DNA of 62,071 bases from Flavobacteriales bacterium (GTDB lineage: Bacteria > Bacteroidota > Bacteroidia > Flavobacteriales_D > Crocinitomicaceae). Each line of letters opens with the position of its first letter. Position 1 is the stretch's first letter. A program made the translations under genes and the position numbers. The stretch covers positions 1 to 62,071 of the forward strand of contig CANJNE010000004.1 in assembly GCA_947475275.1 (NCBI GenBank), in the 5' to 3' direction. The notes beneath the pieces were generated by a model. That model did no database searches, had not been told where the DNA came from, and saw nothing but the letters and a program-made list of their open reading frames with translations. Positions 1 through 8,677 of the stretch are shown here, one piece after another.

Positions 1-357
1 ATCTTTTGCCAACATGGAAGATGAAATATCAAGTGCGATGACAATATCAATTCCCTCTTTGTAACGCTTTTCAATTGAAGTTTTACTATTATTAGATACC
101 GGTTGAGCCGCGGCAGTAATAATAAGAACAAGTGCTAATAATTGCAAAAGCAAAAGAAAATAACGAAGGTAACTTATAGAATTTTTGGACAGGTCTTTTT
201 GTTGAATACTGGTGCCGGTATACATAAAATCACCTGATCGATTTTGTTCCTTTTTGAAGGCAATGTATCCAATAATTGGAATGATAAGCAATAATATCAA
301 CCACCAGGGAGCAAGGTAGTTGTATTCCCAAGGCAATATGTTCCAATCACTCAACAT
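1..357 (-). CDS. batA: BatA-type VWA membrane protein (C-terminus cut by window edge)
   Basis: Partial gene read from the reverse strand. It starts at an ATG ending at 357, and its C-terminus lies outside the window. The visible part (119 residues) has a membrane helix near residues 18-33, a second near 65-83, and then the start of a von Willebrand A domain with the metal-binding motif DISSSM. This two-helix-then-VWA layout is that of BatA, an inner-membrane protein of the Bacteroidota aerotolerance operon whose biochemical role is unsettled. Its start overlaps the 3' end of the preceding gene by 11 bp, which suggests translational coupling in a moxR-DUF58-BatD-like-batA operon. BatB is a possible alternative, but the position immediately after the DUF58 gene and BatD-like gene favours BatA. 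Confidence 0.85.
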   Translation of the reverse strand, partial: MLSDWNILPWEYNYLAPWWLILLLIIPIIGYIAFKKEQNRSGDFMYTGTSIQQKDLSKNSISYLRYFLLLLQLLALVLIITAAAQPVSNNSKTSIEKRYKEGIDIVIALDISSSMLAKD

Positions 358-1312
358 TTTGTTTTTTAATTGCTTTGGTATTTTGAACTATTCTTTTTGC
401 GCTATTTAAAAGAGCCATATTGTGATCTTCTTCTGGTTTAGATTTGGCGAATTTCACCATATCAGCGCCATATAGTAGCGATTGAATTTCGGTTATTTTA
501 GATGGCTCTAATTTTAATTGTCTTAAAAGCAAAATGGTTTCATGAGTTGTTTTTTCCAGCAAATTCAATTCAAAACAATATGAAAAATAACTTCGAAGCA
601 GGAAAGACAACTCACTATAATGTTCTTTTTCCAATCCTTGTAGCCATAATTTTTTCCTTTCTAATTCTTCAATAGCTTTTAAGGTTTGCTGTTGAAAATC
701 CATATTTTCGTCGCTTACAATTCTAGCCTTTTTCTTTATTATCCAACGAATGATAAAGAAAGCAAGCACCACAATAGCCGCCCATATTATTAATGACAAA
801 TAAGACCGAAGTTCGGTATTGGCTTCTTTCTCATTGATTTCTTTTGGAATCTCAGCGAATTCTTCCTTTATATCTTGGAGTTCCGTTGAATCTTGATGTT
901 CTACAAGATGTGCTTTGAATATTGCACATGGAAAGTTAATGTTTTGATTGTTAAAATTTACAACAAAATCAGGAATTTTGAATGTTCCCGTATCCCAAAC
1001 TGTAACTTCAAAAATTCCCGTCCATAATTGTTTATCTGACTCTTTGATTAAAGTGTCTTTGAATGGATTTAAAATTTCTAACGAAGAAGTGTCATTAACA
1101 AAGACACCATTTTTATTCATTTTTTCGCAAGAAACTTTTGATTTATCTGAATTGAAAATGAAATCATTACCTTGATTGTATAGTAAGAGATAAGTTAATG
1201 TAATCTTCTCCCCAACTTCAACGTCACTTTTCGACAATATAGTCTTTGCTTGTTGCGACCAAATCAAAGGCGTTAATATAAAAAACAACGTTATGGTTAA
1301 AAACAACTTCAT
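347..1312 (-). CDS. Bat-operon membrane protein (BatD-like)
   Basis: The 321-residue protein has a signal peptide (about residues 1-19, ending near WSQQ), a beta-sandwich-like periplasmic region (about 25-140), a charged linker, one membrane helix (about 171-192) and a helical cytoplasmic tail. In Bacteroidota operons this slot between the DUF58 gene and batA holds a BatD-like protein. The function is unknown; a scaffold for the VWA proteins or a partner of the MoxR ATPase is an inference from context. Its start overlaps the DUF58 gene by 4 bp (ATGA type) and its end overlaps batA by 11 bp. No defect is visible. Confidence 0.75.
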   Translation of the reverse strand: MKLFLTITLFFILTPLIWSQQAKTILSKSDVEVGEKITLTYLLLYNQGNDFIFNSDKSKVSCEKMNKNGVFVNDTSSLEILNPFKDTLIKESDKQLWTGIFEVTVWDTGTFKIPDFVVNFNNQNINFPCAIFKAHLVEHQDSTELQDIKEEFAEIPKEINEKEANTELRSYLSLIIWAAIVVLAFFIIRWIIKKKARIVSDENMDFQQQTLKAIEELERKKLWLQGLEKEHYSELSFLLRSYFSYCFELNLLEKTTHETILLLRQLKLEPSKITEIQSLLYGADMVKFAKSKPEEDHNMALLNSAKRIVQNTKAIKKQNVE

Positions 1313-2178
1313 TTTCTGTCTTTAAACAATTTAGTTAGTGGTTTGATAAAGTCTTCGTTGGTCTCGCAAGTAATTAAATCGATTCCAGATTTACTGCATT
1401 CAATTTGAAGTTGCTCATCTTTATTTAACCTTTCTTCATAAATGCGATTCACTGCTTCTGTTGAAGAGCTATCAATCCAAGATGTTTCACCTGTTTCGGC
1501 GTTAAACAATTGTATCCAGCCAAGATTAGGCAATTCCATTTCTACGCGATCGTATAATTTAATGGCAACCGTATCATGTCTGTTTCGGGCTAACTTTAGT
1601 GATTTCAAATAACTATTTTCATCAATGAAATCGCTCAATACAAAAACGATACTTCGCTTTTTTTGAACATTATTTAAGAATTTCAGTCCTTCATCCAGAT
1701 TTGTTCTTTTTGAAGTAGGTTTAAAATTCAGCAGTTCTCTCAGTAGGAATAAAGCGTGTTTTCTTCCCTTTTTTGGAGCAATAAATTTCTCTACAGTATC
1801 GGTCAATAATATCGCACCTACCTTATCATTATTGGAAATTGCGGAAAAAGATAATACTGCTGCAATTTCGATGGCCAAATCTTTTTTGGATTGCGCAGAA
1901 CGACCAAATTCAGATGAACCAGACAAATCGATTATCAACATAATGGTAAGTTCGCGTTCTTCCTCAAAAACTTTGATGAAAGGTTCGTTATACCGGGCAG
2001 TAACATTCCAATCAATCGTTCTTACTTCATCACCAAATTGGTAATTTCTAACTTCGCTAAAAGCCATTCCTCTTCCTTTGAATGCGGAATGATAATCGCC
2101 CGAAAAGATCTGTTTGGTAAGACCTTTTGCTCGAATTTCAAGAAGTTGTATTTTGCGAAGCAGTTCTTTAGTTTCCAA
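1309..2178 (-). CDS. DUF58 domain protein of the MoxR/Bat operon
   Basis: The 289-residue protein carries the DUF58 signature around residues 34-62 (GRGMAF, RNYQFGDEVR, IDWN) and a VWA-like fold with a metal-site motif DLSGS at about 84-88. DUF58 proteins almost always sit next to a MoxR AAA+ ATPase, and the two are thought to act together, possibly as a chaperone-like or metal-insertion pair; the substrate is unknown. There is no membrane segment, so it is probably cytoplasmic. It lies 15 bp downstream of moxR and overlaps the next gene by 4 bp, as expected for one transcript. Confidence 0.9.
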   Translation of the reverse strand: METKELLRKIQLLEIRAKGLTKQIFSGDYHSAFKGRGMAFSEVRNYQFGDEVRTIDWNVTARYNEPFIKVFEEERELTIMLIIDLSGSSEFGRSAQSKKDLAIEIAAVLSFSAISNNDKVGAILLTDTVEKFIAPKKGRKHALFLLRELLNFKPTSKRTNLDEGLKFLNNVQKKRSIVFVLSDFIDENSYLKSLKLARNRHDTVAIKLYDRVEMELPNLGWIQLFNAETGETSWIDSSSTEAVNRIYEERLNKDEQLQIECSKSGIDLITCETNEDFIKPLTKLFKDRK

Positions 2179-2193
2179 TTTTCTTTAATTTCA

Positions 2194-3216
2194 TCAAGGA
2201 ACCGCAATGCGATTAATAATTTTTTTAATGAGGTCAGATGAAGTAATATTTTCGGCTTCAGCTTCATAAGTAAGGCCGATACGGTGCCCCATAATATCAA
2301 TTGCTAAAGCTTGCACATCTTCAGGTATTACAAAAGCTCTTCCTTGCATAAAAGCGAATGCTTTTGCACAAAGAGCCAAATTAATGCTGGCTCTCGGAGA
2401 ACATCCATAAGCAATGAAAGGAATCAATTCGCTTAAACCGTAATGGTGAGGGGTTCTTGTTGCATAAACTATATCTACAATATATTGCTCAACTTTTTCG
2501 TCCAAATAAACTTCTCTCACCAATTGTCTTGCTCGAATTATGTCGTCGGTTGAAATTACTTTGTTGCATTTAGGTAATCCTGCAGGTTGGACATTGTATC
2601 GAATAATTTTCCTTTCCTCTTCTTTACTGGGATAACCCAAATTAACTTTCAGCATAAAGCGATCTACTTGAGCCTCAGGAAGCGGATAAGTTCCTTCTTG
2701 CTCGATTGGATTTTGAGTTGCCATCACCAAGAAGGGCTGCGGTAATGGAAAAGTTGTTTCACCAATTGTAATTTGTCTTTCTTGCATGGCTTCCAATAAG
2801 GCACTTTGCACCTTAGCAGGGGCACGATTTATTTCATCAGCAAGAATAAAATTGGAAAAAATTGGTCCTTTTTTAACAGAAAAAGCTTCGCTTTTTTGAT
2901 TGTAAATCATCGTTCCTGTAACATCTGCGGGCAATAAATCTGGGGTAAATTGTATCCTGCTAAATTTTAAATTTGTCGCTTCTGATAAAGATTTTATTGC
3001 TAAAGTTTTTGCTAAGCCCGGAAGTCCTTCCAAAAGAATGTGTCCATCTGCAAATAATGCAACCAAAAGCCTGTCTAACATGTGACTTTGTCCAATTATA
3101 ATTCGACCAACTTCATCTTTCAGTTGCTGAATAATCAGTTTCTCTAGTTTAATTTTTTCACTAAGAATTCGAAGGTTATCGGCAGGTGTTAATTCTTGGG
3201 TAGCGTTGTCTTCCAT
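2194..3216 (-). CDS. MoxR-family AAA+ ATPase
   Basis: A 340-residue AAA+ ATPase. Walker A is GLPGLAKT (about residues 64-71), Walker B is ILADEIN (about 124-130), and the sensor stretch ATQNP is near 176-180. The length and the adjacent DUF58 gene fit the MoxR subfamily. MoxR ATPases couple ATP hydrolysis to folding or activation of partner proteins, often with VWA-domain partners; here these would be the DUF58 and BatA proteins that follow. It is the first gene of the operon. The 110 bp between it and the divergent zinc-ribbon gene must hold its promoter, but I see no perfect TAnnTTTG box there. Confidence 0.93.
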   Translation of the reverse strand: MEDNATQELTPADNLRILSEKIKLEKLIIQQLKDEVGRIIIGQSHMLDRLLVALFADGHILLEGLPGLAKTLAIKSLSEATNLKFSRIQFTPDLLPADVTGTMIYNQKSEAFSVKKGPIFSNFILADEINRAPAKVQSALLEAMQERQITIGETTFPLPQPFLVMATQNPIEQEGTYPLPEAQVDRFMLKVNLGYPSKEEERKIIRYNVQPAGLPKCNKVISTDDIIRARQLVREVYLDEKVEQYIVDIVYATRTPHHYGLSELIPFIAYGCSPRASINLALCAKAFAFMQGRAFVIPEDVQALAIDIMGHRIGLTYEAEAENITSSDLIKKIINRIAVP

Positions 3217-3314
3217 AATACATTTTAAGATGAATTTACAAAGTTGTTAAGAAACTCAGCGAAACGCTTGTTTGTGCTGTTAAATATTGTTAACATTGAT
3301 ATTGAATACTTTAC

Positions 3315-3326
3315 AACCTAACCACT
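3315..3326. repeat. 12-bp motif AACCTAACCACT, copy 1
   Basis: AACCTAACCACT directly precedes the ATG of the zinc-ribbon gene. The identical 12-mer recurs at 3732-3743, and its reverse complement at 59060-59071. Here it would form the 5' leader of the downstream gene. Whether it is a leader element, a protein site or part of an RNA is unknown. Confidence 0.6.
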
Positions 3327-3689
3327 ATGAATAAGCGCACCTGTTTGGAATGCAGTCAGCAATTAAATGGTCGAAAAGATCAAAAGTTTTGTTCAGATTA
3401 TTGCCGAAATGTTCACAACAATCGTTTAAACGAGGATTGTACGAATGAGATGCGAAAAATCAATCGTATTTTAAGGAGAAACAGAAAAATCTTAGAAGGA
3501 TTTAATCAAAATGGCAAAACTTCTGTAACCGTTTTTCATTTATCTGAGCAAGGCTTTAATTTTCATTATTTTACTAATGTATACAAGACACAAAAAGGCA
3601 CAAGTTATTTTTTCTGTTACGACCAAGGATATACTAAGTTAACAGGGGACAAGTATATATTGGTAAGGAAGAAAGATTATGTGGTGTAA
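3327..3689 (+). CDS. Small zinc-ribbon protein, function unknown
   Basis: The 120-residue protein has an N-terminal zinc-ribbon-like cluster with two Cys pairs (CLEC at 6-9, then CSDYC near 22-26). A basic stretch (RRNRK near 50-54) and a C-terminal beta-rich region follow. Similar small zinc-ribbon proteins are common in Bacteroidota. DNA or RNA binding is plausible from the zinc site and basic residues, but nothing here proves it. It is a single gene, divergent from moxR, with the motif AACCTAACCACT abutting its ATG, and it ends at a strong bidirectional terminator. Start: the Met just before the Cys cluster. Confidence 0.75.
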   Translation: MNKRTCLECSQQLNGRKDQKFCSDYCRNVHNNRLNEDCTNEMRKINRILRRNRKILEGFNQNGKTSVTVFHLSEQGFNFHYFTNVYKTQKGTSYFFCYDQGYTKLTGDKYILVRKKDYVV

Positions 3690-3697
3690 TGCAAAAA

Positions 3698-3729
3698 AAA
3701 AGAAGTCGACCAGGAAGACGACTTCTTTT
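3698..3729. terminator. Bidirectional intrinsic terminator
   Basis: An 11-bp perfect stem (AAAAGAAGTCG pairing with CGACTTCTTTT) encloses a 10-nt loop and is flanked by an A-run on one side and T's on the other. It lies between the convergent zinc-ribbon and yceI genes and can end both transcripts. Confidence 0.85.
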
Positions 3730-3731
3730 CA

Positions 3732-3743
3732 AACCTAACCACT
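3732..3743. repeat. 12-bp motif AACCTAACCACT, copy 2
   Basis: This copy lies between two hairpins in the yceI 3' region. On the minus strand the order is: hairpin TAATCTT/AAGATTA (3786-3762, containing the yceI stop codon), 18 nt, the motif (as AGTGGTTAGGTT), 2 nt, then the terminator stem. The same order occurs on the plus strand at 59020-59109. Confidence 0.55.
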
Positions 3744-3783
3744 ACTACTATATTACTACTGTAATCTTAATAACAATGAAAGA

Positions 3784-4314
3784 TTAATTTTGTTTTACAA
3801 ATTGTATTTCACAATTTAATTTTACCTCGTCACTCACTACAATACTTCCTGCCTCTGTGATTGCACTCCATGTTAAACCAAACTCACTTCTTTTGATTTT
3901 ACCATCTATGGAAAATCCCGTTTTTGTTTGACCATAAGGGTCTACAACTACTCCCCCGAAGTCAGCACTTAATATAATTGGTTTTGTAACATCACGGATG
4001 GTAATATCACCATGGATTTCGTATTCTTCTTCAGATATTTTTTTAACTCCAGTACTCTTGAAAGAAAGATGTGGATATGCAGCTGCGTTGAAGAAATCTT
4101 GAGACTTCAGATGTGCATCTCTATCTGCAACACCAGTATTGATAGAATCTGCATTTGCATTGAATGCAAATTCGGCTTTAGTAAAATCATTGTCTTCCGC
4201 TTCTAAAGAAGCATCGAATTGATCAAAAGTTCCCTTAACGTTGGTAATCATCATGTGTTTTACCTTGAATCCAATTTGACTGTGAAGCGTATCGATTTTC
4301 CAATTTGTTTTCAT
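3784..4314 (-). CDS. yceI: YceI family lipocalin-like protein
   Basis: A 176-residue protein of the YceI family. It has the typical opening WKIDTLHSQIGFKVKHMM, a central HLSFKSTGV segment and the ending GLTWSAITEAGSIVVSDEVK. The family forms a lipocalin-like barrel that binds isoprenoid-type lipids. This copy has no signal peptide, so it is probably cytoplasmic. I place the start at the Met of MKTNWK, because the ten residues encoded upstream are not part of the family's usual N-terminus. The gene is followed by a hairpin at its stop codon and a strong terminator. Its neighbour upstream is a Crp-type regulator on the same strand, 85 bp away. Confidence 0.9.
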   Translation of the reverse strand: MKTNWKIDTLHSQIGFKVKHMMITNVKGTFDQFDASLEAEDNDFTKAEFAFNANADSINTGVADRDAHLKSQDFFNAAAYPHLSFKSTGVKKISEEEYEIHGDITIRDVTKPIILSADFGGVVVDPYGQTKTGFSIDGKIKRSEFGLTWSAITEAGSIVVSDEVKLNCEIQFVKQN

Positions 4315-4399
4315 AATTAAATAATTTAAATGTTTGTGATACAAAGTAACAAGGTTCTGTCGAGGAAAAGATTGACGTAGGTTAAGACTTATTTTATTT

Positions 4400-5002
4400 T
4401 TAATTCTTTATTCCCTTCATCATATTCTTCTTCATTCTGCTCAGTGATTCAGGCAAAATACCTAGATAGGAAGCAATTTGATGTTGAGGGACCAATTGTT
4501 CGATTCCAGGCGCTCTTTGAATCAATTCAAGATATCTTTCAGAAGCTTGGGTGCTGATAGTAAGTAAAAACCGTTTTTGTAAGACAACTAAATGTTTTTC
4601 TATGATGATTCGAAAGAGTCTTTCCATTGCTGGAAAATCCTGGAGCAGCTTATCTTTTTTGTGCTTATCAATTTCTAAAACCCAAGTTTTTTCAAGTGCT
4701 TCAGCGCTAAAAAACGCTTCTGTTTGATTAGAAAATGATGCCATATCGCCAATCCACCAATTGGAAAAGGCAAAATAAAGTACATGCTCTGCACCTTTTA
4801 TGTCGCGATGAAAAATCTTCCATAATCCGGAGAGTACAAATCCCTCTTTACATGCGATTGAACCTTGTTTAAAAAATATATCTTTTTTGGAATATTGCTT
4901 CAATTCATAAAATTCACAAATTGCTTGAAGATGCTTTTCGTCTAAAGAAATATGATTGGATAAGTATTTACTGAATAGAACGTGGGCTTCTATTTTGGTC
5001 AT
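4400..5002 (-). CDS. Crp/Fnr family transcriptional regulator
   Basis: The 200-residue protein has an N-terminal cyclic-nucleotide-binding-like beta-roll (about 20-115) and a C-terminal winged helix-turn-helix with the recognition region QHQIASYLGILPESLSRMKK (about 173-192). There are no Cys residues arranged for an FNR-type iron-sulfur cluster, so any effector is unknown. Its ATG overlaps the stop of the upstream DUF3050 gene as TAATG, so the two are probably translated together. Targets cannot be told from the sequence; the DUF3050 gene and yceI next to it are the nearest candidates. Confidence 0.88.
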   Translation of the reverse strand: MTKIEAHVLFSKYLSNHISLDEKHLQAICEFYELKQYSKKDIFFKQGSIACKEGFVLSGLWKIFHRDIKGAEHVLYFAFSNWWIGDMASFSNQTEAFFSAEALEKTWVLEIDKHKKDKLLQDFPAMERLFRIIIEKHLVVLQKRFLLTISTQASERYLELIQRAPGIEQLVPQHQIASYLGILPESLSRMKKNMMKGIKN

Positions 5003-5787
5003 TATTTTCGAGATTTGAGAATATCTTCAAGAACGGTATCCCACATTCCAATTCTATTTTCCAACGCAATGCTTATGGCGATTTCTGCTTCTTCCCATTT
5101 TTGAGGATCGTTTTCACAAAGCGAAGTCATTAATTTTCTGGATAACTCGCCATGTTTACCGCCATCAACTTCAATATGCCTTTCTAAATAATACTTGAAG
5201 GAAACCACTTTTTCAGGATGGATTTCATACATGTCATTGATAATCGCAGTAAACATATCTGGAATTAGTTCTTCACGTCCATAGGCAAAAACTGCAGCCA
5301 TTACATGTGGACTATTGGAATTAACAACTTGAAAAGTATCAGAAACAAATTTTCGGATTCTCGAATCCAAAGTCGTGTTATTCAAAGCATCAGTTAAATC
5401 AGAACCATTTTTTAATTCAAGAATGAGCGTTTCAACAGCTGAGGTATCTGCACTGCATTTTCGCATTGCTTTCAAATACATTTCGAAATGACTATAATAA
5501 TCACCATTTTCATCAATATCTGATTCTTCTCCAAGAACGATTTCATTAATAAAATGACGAAGTTCAGGATTACCTTTTGGTAACCATGGAATTTGTGTGC
5601 AAGTCAGCTCATTTTGAAGCGCTTTCACAAGAGACATAAAATCCCAAACGGCGAAGATGTGATGCTTCATGAAAATTTGCAAATCACTAATTGTTCTAAG
5701 CTCCTTATAGAGTTTGTGGTTTATCACTTCTTGTCGAAGTAGTTCTATTTTCTGATCAATTTTATCGATGTAATAAGATGTTTGCAT
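5002..5787 (-). CDS. DUF3050 protein (heme-oxygenase-like fold)
   Basis: The 261-residue protein matches the DUF3050 family. The recognisable stretches are FMKHHIFAVWDFMSL near 39-53, WLPKGNPELRHFINEIVLGE near 68-87, and a late FKYYLERHIEVDGGKHGELS. These His- and Glu-rich helices resemble the heme-oxygenase-like diiron oxidase superfamily. Candidate metal ligands are the HH pair near 42-43, the HI of ERHIEVDGGKHG, and E/D residues nearby; the activity is unknown. It is coupled to the following Crp-type regulator gene by a TAATG junction. Confidence 0.82.
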   Translation of the reverse strand: MQTSYYIDKIDQKIELLRQEVINHKLYKELRTISDLQIFMKHHIFAVWDFMSLVKALQNELTCTQIPWLPKGNPELRHFINEIVLGEESDIDENGDYYSHFEMYLKAMRKCSADTSAVETLILELKNGSDLTDALNNTTLDSRIRKFVSDTFQVVNSNSPHVMAAVFAYGREELIPDMFTAIINDMYEIHPEKVVSFKYYLERHIEVDGGKHGELSRKLMTSLCENDPQKWEEAEIAISIALENRIGMWDTVLEDILKSRK

Positions 5788-5849
5788 AAAGTTGAATTCT
5801 ACACACTACAACAAAAGTTTATTTCTATTGTTTTGAATATAAAAGTACT

Positions 5850-6305
5850 ATGTATCAATTAAAAAGAAAACAATTTGTTAAAACTGACATTGAGACTTGC
5901 TGGTCATTTTTCTCATCACCTGCCAATTTAAGCAAGATAACGCCCTCCTACATGGGTTTTGATGTGTTGACTGAGGTTCCTGAAAAAATGTATGAAGGTT
6001 TGATGATTGAATACAAAGTGCGGCCACTTTTAGGTATACCAATGAAATGGATAACTGAAATTACACATGTGAAAGATTTGAACTATTTCGTAGACGAACA
6101 ACGCAAAGGCCCCTATAAGATTTGGCACCACGAACATAACTTCAAAGTTGTTGATGGTGGCGTTGAAATGATTGACATTGTTTCATACGAATTACCGATG
6201 GGGATTTTGGGGAAAATGGTTCATCCAATAATTGTAAAGAAAAAACTTGAAGAAATTTTCGAATACCGATTCAAAGTAGTAGAAGAATACTTTAATATTG
6301 ACTAA
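5850..6305 (+). CDS. SRPBCC family (START-like) ligand-binding protein
   Basis: The 151-residue protein shows the helix-grip fold pattern of the SRPBCC/polyketide-cyclase superfamily. It starts with an early LKRKQFVKTDIETCWSFFSS and a following PANLSKITP segment, has a central WITEITHVKDLNYFVDEQR, and ends with a long amphipathic helix. Such proteins bind hydrophobic ligands; the specific ligand is unknown. It is a single gene, and its stop codon directly abuts the stop of the convergent cupin gene (0 bp between). Confidence 0.85.
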   Translation: MYQLKRKQFVKTDIETCWSFFSSPANLSKITPSYMGFDVLTEVPEKMYEGLMIEYKVRPLLGIPMKWITEITHVKDLNYFVDEQRKGPYKIWHHEHNFKVVDGGVEMIDIVSYELPMGILGKMVHPIIVKKKLEEIFEYRFKVVEEYFNID

Positions 6306-6704
6306 TTACTCTGTTGTTTTATTATCGTAAGCCATTTCAAACCGTTCTGCTTCCTTTTTTGTCTTCCTGATAAGTCCGTCTCGGTGCTGAGGAGGGCTAT
6401 AAATGGTGAACAATTTCAAATCAAGATTATTACTGATATTGATGATTTCATGTTTTGCTTTTTGGGGGATTAAAATGCAATCACCCGATTCTATAGGGTT
6501 TTCAATTCCATTAATAATGGCCAATCCAAAGCCTTGAACTACATAGAAAAACTGATCTATCATTTCATGTGATTCTTGTTCAATCGATTCGTTAGGTTTT
6601 AAATGCATTAGGACTAATTGCATTTGTTCAGCCGTATACAAGACATGTCTGTAATCTGTGTTTTCCAGAGCCAACCCCCCTAAGTTTTGATGATATCCGT
6701 TCAT
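6306..6704 (-). CDS. Cupin-domain protein
   Basis: The 132-residue single-domain cupin begins MNGYHQNLGG. The beta-barrel motifs are HEMIDQFFYVVQGFGLAIING (metal-site motif 1 region) and IPQKAKHEIINISNN (motif 2), and it ends with the typical FTIYSPPQHRDG. The family binds a metal and small ligands, and the reaction is unknown. A longer reading frame exists upstream, but the extra 17 residues look non-conserved, so I chose the internal Met. It is the last gene of a possible photolyase-peroxiredoxin-cupin run on the minus strand. Confidence 0.8.
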   Translation of the reverse strand: MNGYHQNLGGLALENTDYRHVLYTAEQMQLVLMHLKPNESIEQESHEMIDQFFYVVQGFGLAIINGIENPIESGDCILIPQKAKHEIINISNNLDLKLFTIYSPPQHRDGLIRKTKKEAERFEMAYDNKTTE

Positions 6705-6794
6705 TTCATTTGAATTTATTGAAATAAATGTCTCCCTAAAAAAACAAGGATCCAAAACATTTAAACGAAAACACCCTTTTTTTCCCGCAATTCT

Positions 6795-7256
6795 TTATAT
6801 CATACCTTGAAGCGTTTTTAATGCACTGTTAATATGACCGATAGGATTGGTTTGAGAATTAAAGATTTCTTCAACGAGACCTTTTTTGCTGATAATATAA
6901 GTTACTCTCCCAGGAATTAATCCAAAAAGATTTGCTGGAACACCAAAAAGTTTTCGAATGGCTTTGTCCTCGTCAGCCAACAAGTTGTATGGTAAATTAT
7001 GGTTCTTCGAAAAACTTAAGTGGTTTTGAACGCTGTCGGAAGAAATTCCAAAAAGTTCGCAATCGTATTTGAGAAATTCTTCGAAGTCATCCCTAAAAGC
7101 ACAAGCTTCTTTAGTGCATCCCGGGGTTTCATCTTTAGGATAAAAGAAGATTACGAGATTTCGTCTGCCTAAATAATCGGTAATATCGACTAATTGGTCG
7201 AACTGATTTTTTAATTGGAATGTGGGGCATTCATCGCCTTTTTTTAATGGCATCAT
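6795..7256 (-). CDS. bcp: Thiol peroxidase, Bcp/PrxQ type
   Basis: A 153-residue peroxiredoxin. The active-site motif is TPGCTKEAC, with peroxidatic Cys47 and a Cys52 five residues later, the resolving position typical of atypical 2-Cys Bcp/PrxQ enzymes. It reduces hydroperoxides using thioredoxin, in the cytoplasm. Its ATG directly follows the stop of the photolyase gene with no spacer, so co-transcription is very likely. The two together suggest a stress-protection pair. A second Met lies directly after the first, so the exact start may shift by one codon. Confidence 0.93.
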   Translation of the reverse strand: MMPLKKGDECPTFQLKNQFDQLVDITDYLGRRNLVIFFYPKDETPGCTKEACAFRDDFEEFLKYDCELFGISSDSVQNHLSFSKNHNLPYNLLADEDKAIRKLFGVPANLFGLIPGRVTYIISKKGLVEEIFNSQTNPIGHINSALKTLQGMI

Positions 7257-8558
7257 TTATTGATTTAAAGCTGTTTTGTATCTAGTTAACACCCTTTCAC
7301 GTGCAAATTTGTGCTCTACAATTGGATTGGGATAAGCGGAGGTTCCAAATTCAGGAACCCATTTTTTAATGTATTTGAATTCTTTGTCAAATTTTTCCTG
7401 TTGGCTTTGCGGATTAAAAACTCTAAAATACGGTGCCGCATCACAACCGCAACCTGCGGCCCATTGCCATCCTCCGATATTACTCGCCAATTCAAAATCC
7501 ATCAATTTTTCAGCAAAATAAGCTTCTCCCAATCGCCAATCTAAAAGTAAATGTTTCGTAAGAAAACTTGCAACAACCATTCTGACACGGTTGTGCATGA
7601 AACCAGTTGCGTTGAGTTCACGCATTCCTGCATCTACCATTGGGTATCCCGTTTTTCCCTCACACCATGATTGGAAATGACTCTCATTTTTCTCCCATTC
7701 TATTTGATCATAAATAGGTTTGAAGGCACTTTTCGCGGTGTAGGGAAAATGGAAAATTATCATTTGGTAAAAATCTCTCCAAATCAACTCGTTTAAAAAG
7801 GTTTCATTCAATTCAAGCGCACGTTTGGCAAGTTTTCTGATGCTAATTGTTCCAAACCTCAGGTGAACACTAAGTTTTGATGTGCCGGATATTGATGGAA
7901 AATTGCGTTGCTCAGTATATTTTTGAATCAATTCATTTTCAACATTTTCTTCTGGAAACTCAAATATTTGTTGTGCTTCAAATCCCATTTCCATCAAGGT
8001 GGGTATTTCTTGTTTATCTGGATTAATATTGAGATTTTGAAGAAATTTCTCAAGAGGAAATGAATCTAAATAAAGGTCATTCAATTTTGCTTTCCATTTT
8101 CTCGAATATGGGGTAAAGACTGTGTATGGTTTACCATCGTCTTTCAATACTTCATATTTTTCGAAAATAACGTGATCTTTTGTTCCTATAAAATCGATTC
8201 CTTCTTTATTCAGTATTTCATATATAGACTTGTCACGTTCTAAAGCATATGGTTCGTAATCTCGGTTGGTGAATACAGTGCCAAATCCTTTTTCTTTAGA
8301 CAGTTTTGGAATGATCTCCATCGGATCCCCATAAAAAACCCATAAATCAGAACCTAGATTTTGATAAACCTCCTTCAACCTCTTAACGTACTTAAAAATG
8401 AACAACAACCTTTGGTCATTTTTAGGTAATTTATCCAAAATATTCGTATCAAAAATGAACAGCGGTTGCACAAGGTTACTGGATTGTAATGCTTTATTTA
8501 AACCAGCATTATCTTCAGTTCGCAAATCTCGCCTGTGCCAGAAAATGGATTTATTCAT
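7257..8558 (-). CDS. phrB: Deoxyribodipyrimidine photolyase (class I cryptochrome/photolyase)
   Basis: The 433-residue protein has the N-terminal antenna-binding Rossmann domain (starting SIFWHRRDLRTEDNAGL) and a C-terminal FAD domain. The FAD domain includes ELIWRDFYQMI, TGYPMVDAGMRELNATGFMH, and SNIGGWQWAAGCGCDAAPYF with the Trp residues expected in electron transfer. It repairs UV-induced cyclobutane pyrimidine dimers using light. The length matches CPD photolyases (about 430-470); a cryptochrome role cannot be excluded from sequence alone. It is the first gene of the run with bcp. Confidence 0.92.
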   Translation of the reverse strand: MNKSIFWHRRDLRTEDNAGLNKALQSSNLVQPLFIFDTNILDKLPKNDQRLLFIFKYVKRLKEVYQNLGSDLWVFYGDPMEIIPKLSKEKGFGTVFTNRDYEPYALERDKSIYEILNKEGIDFIGTKDHVIFEKYEVLKDDGKPYTVFTPYSRKWKAKLNDLYLDSFPLEKFLQNLNINPDKQEIPTLMEMGFEAQQIFEFPEENVENELIQKYTEQRNFPSISGTSKLSVHLRFGTISIRKLAKRALELNETFLNELIWRDFYQMIIFHFPYTAKSAFKPIYDQIEWEKNESHFQSWCEGKTGYPMVDAGMRELNATGFMHNRVRMVVASFLTKHLLLDWRLGEAYFAEKLMDFELASNIGGWQWAAGCGCDAAPYFRVFNPQSQQEKFDKEFKYIKKWVPEFGTSAYPNPIVEHKFARERVLTRYKTALNQ

Positions 8559-8677
8559 GTTGAATAAACAAATGAAATGGGTTTCTGTTTGGTTCCAACA
8601 AAATATTAATTCCTATACTACAAGGTTTTAAATGAAGATGAATTGAACAGAAATTTTGTTTTACAAATTGGCAGTAA

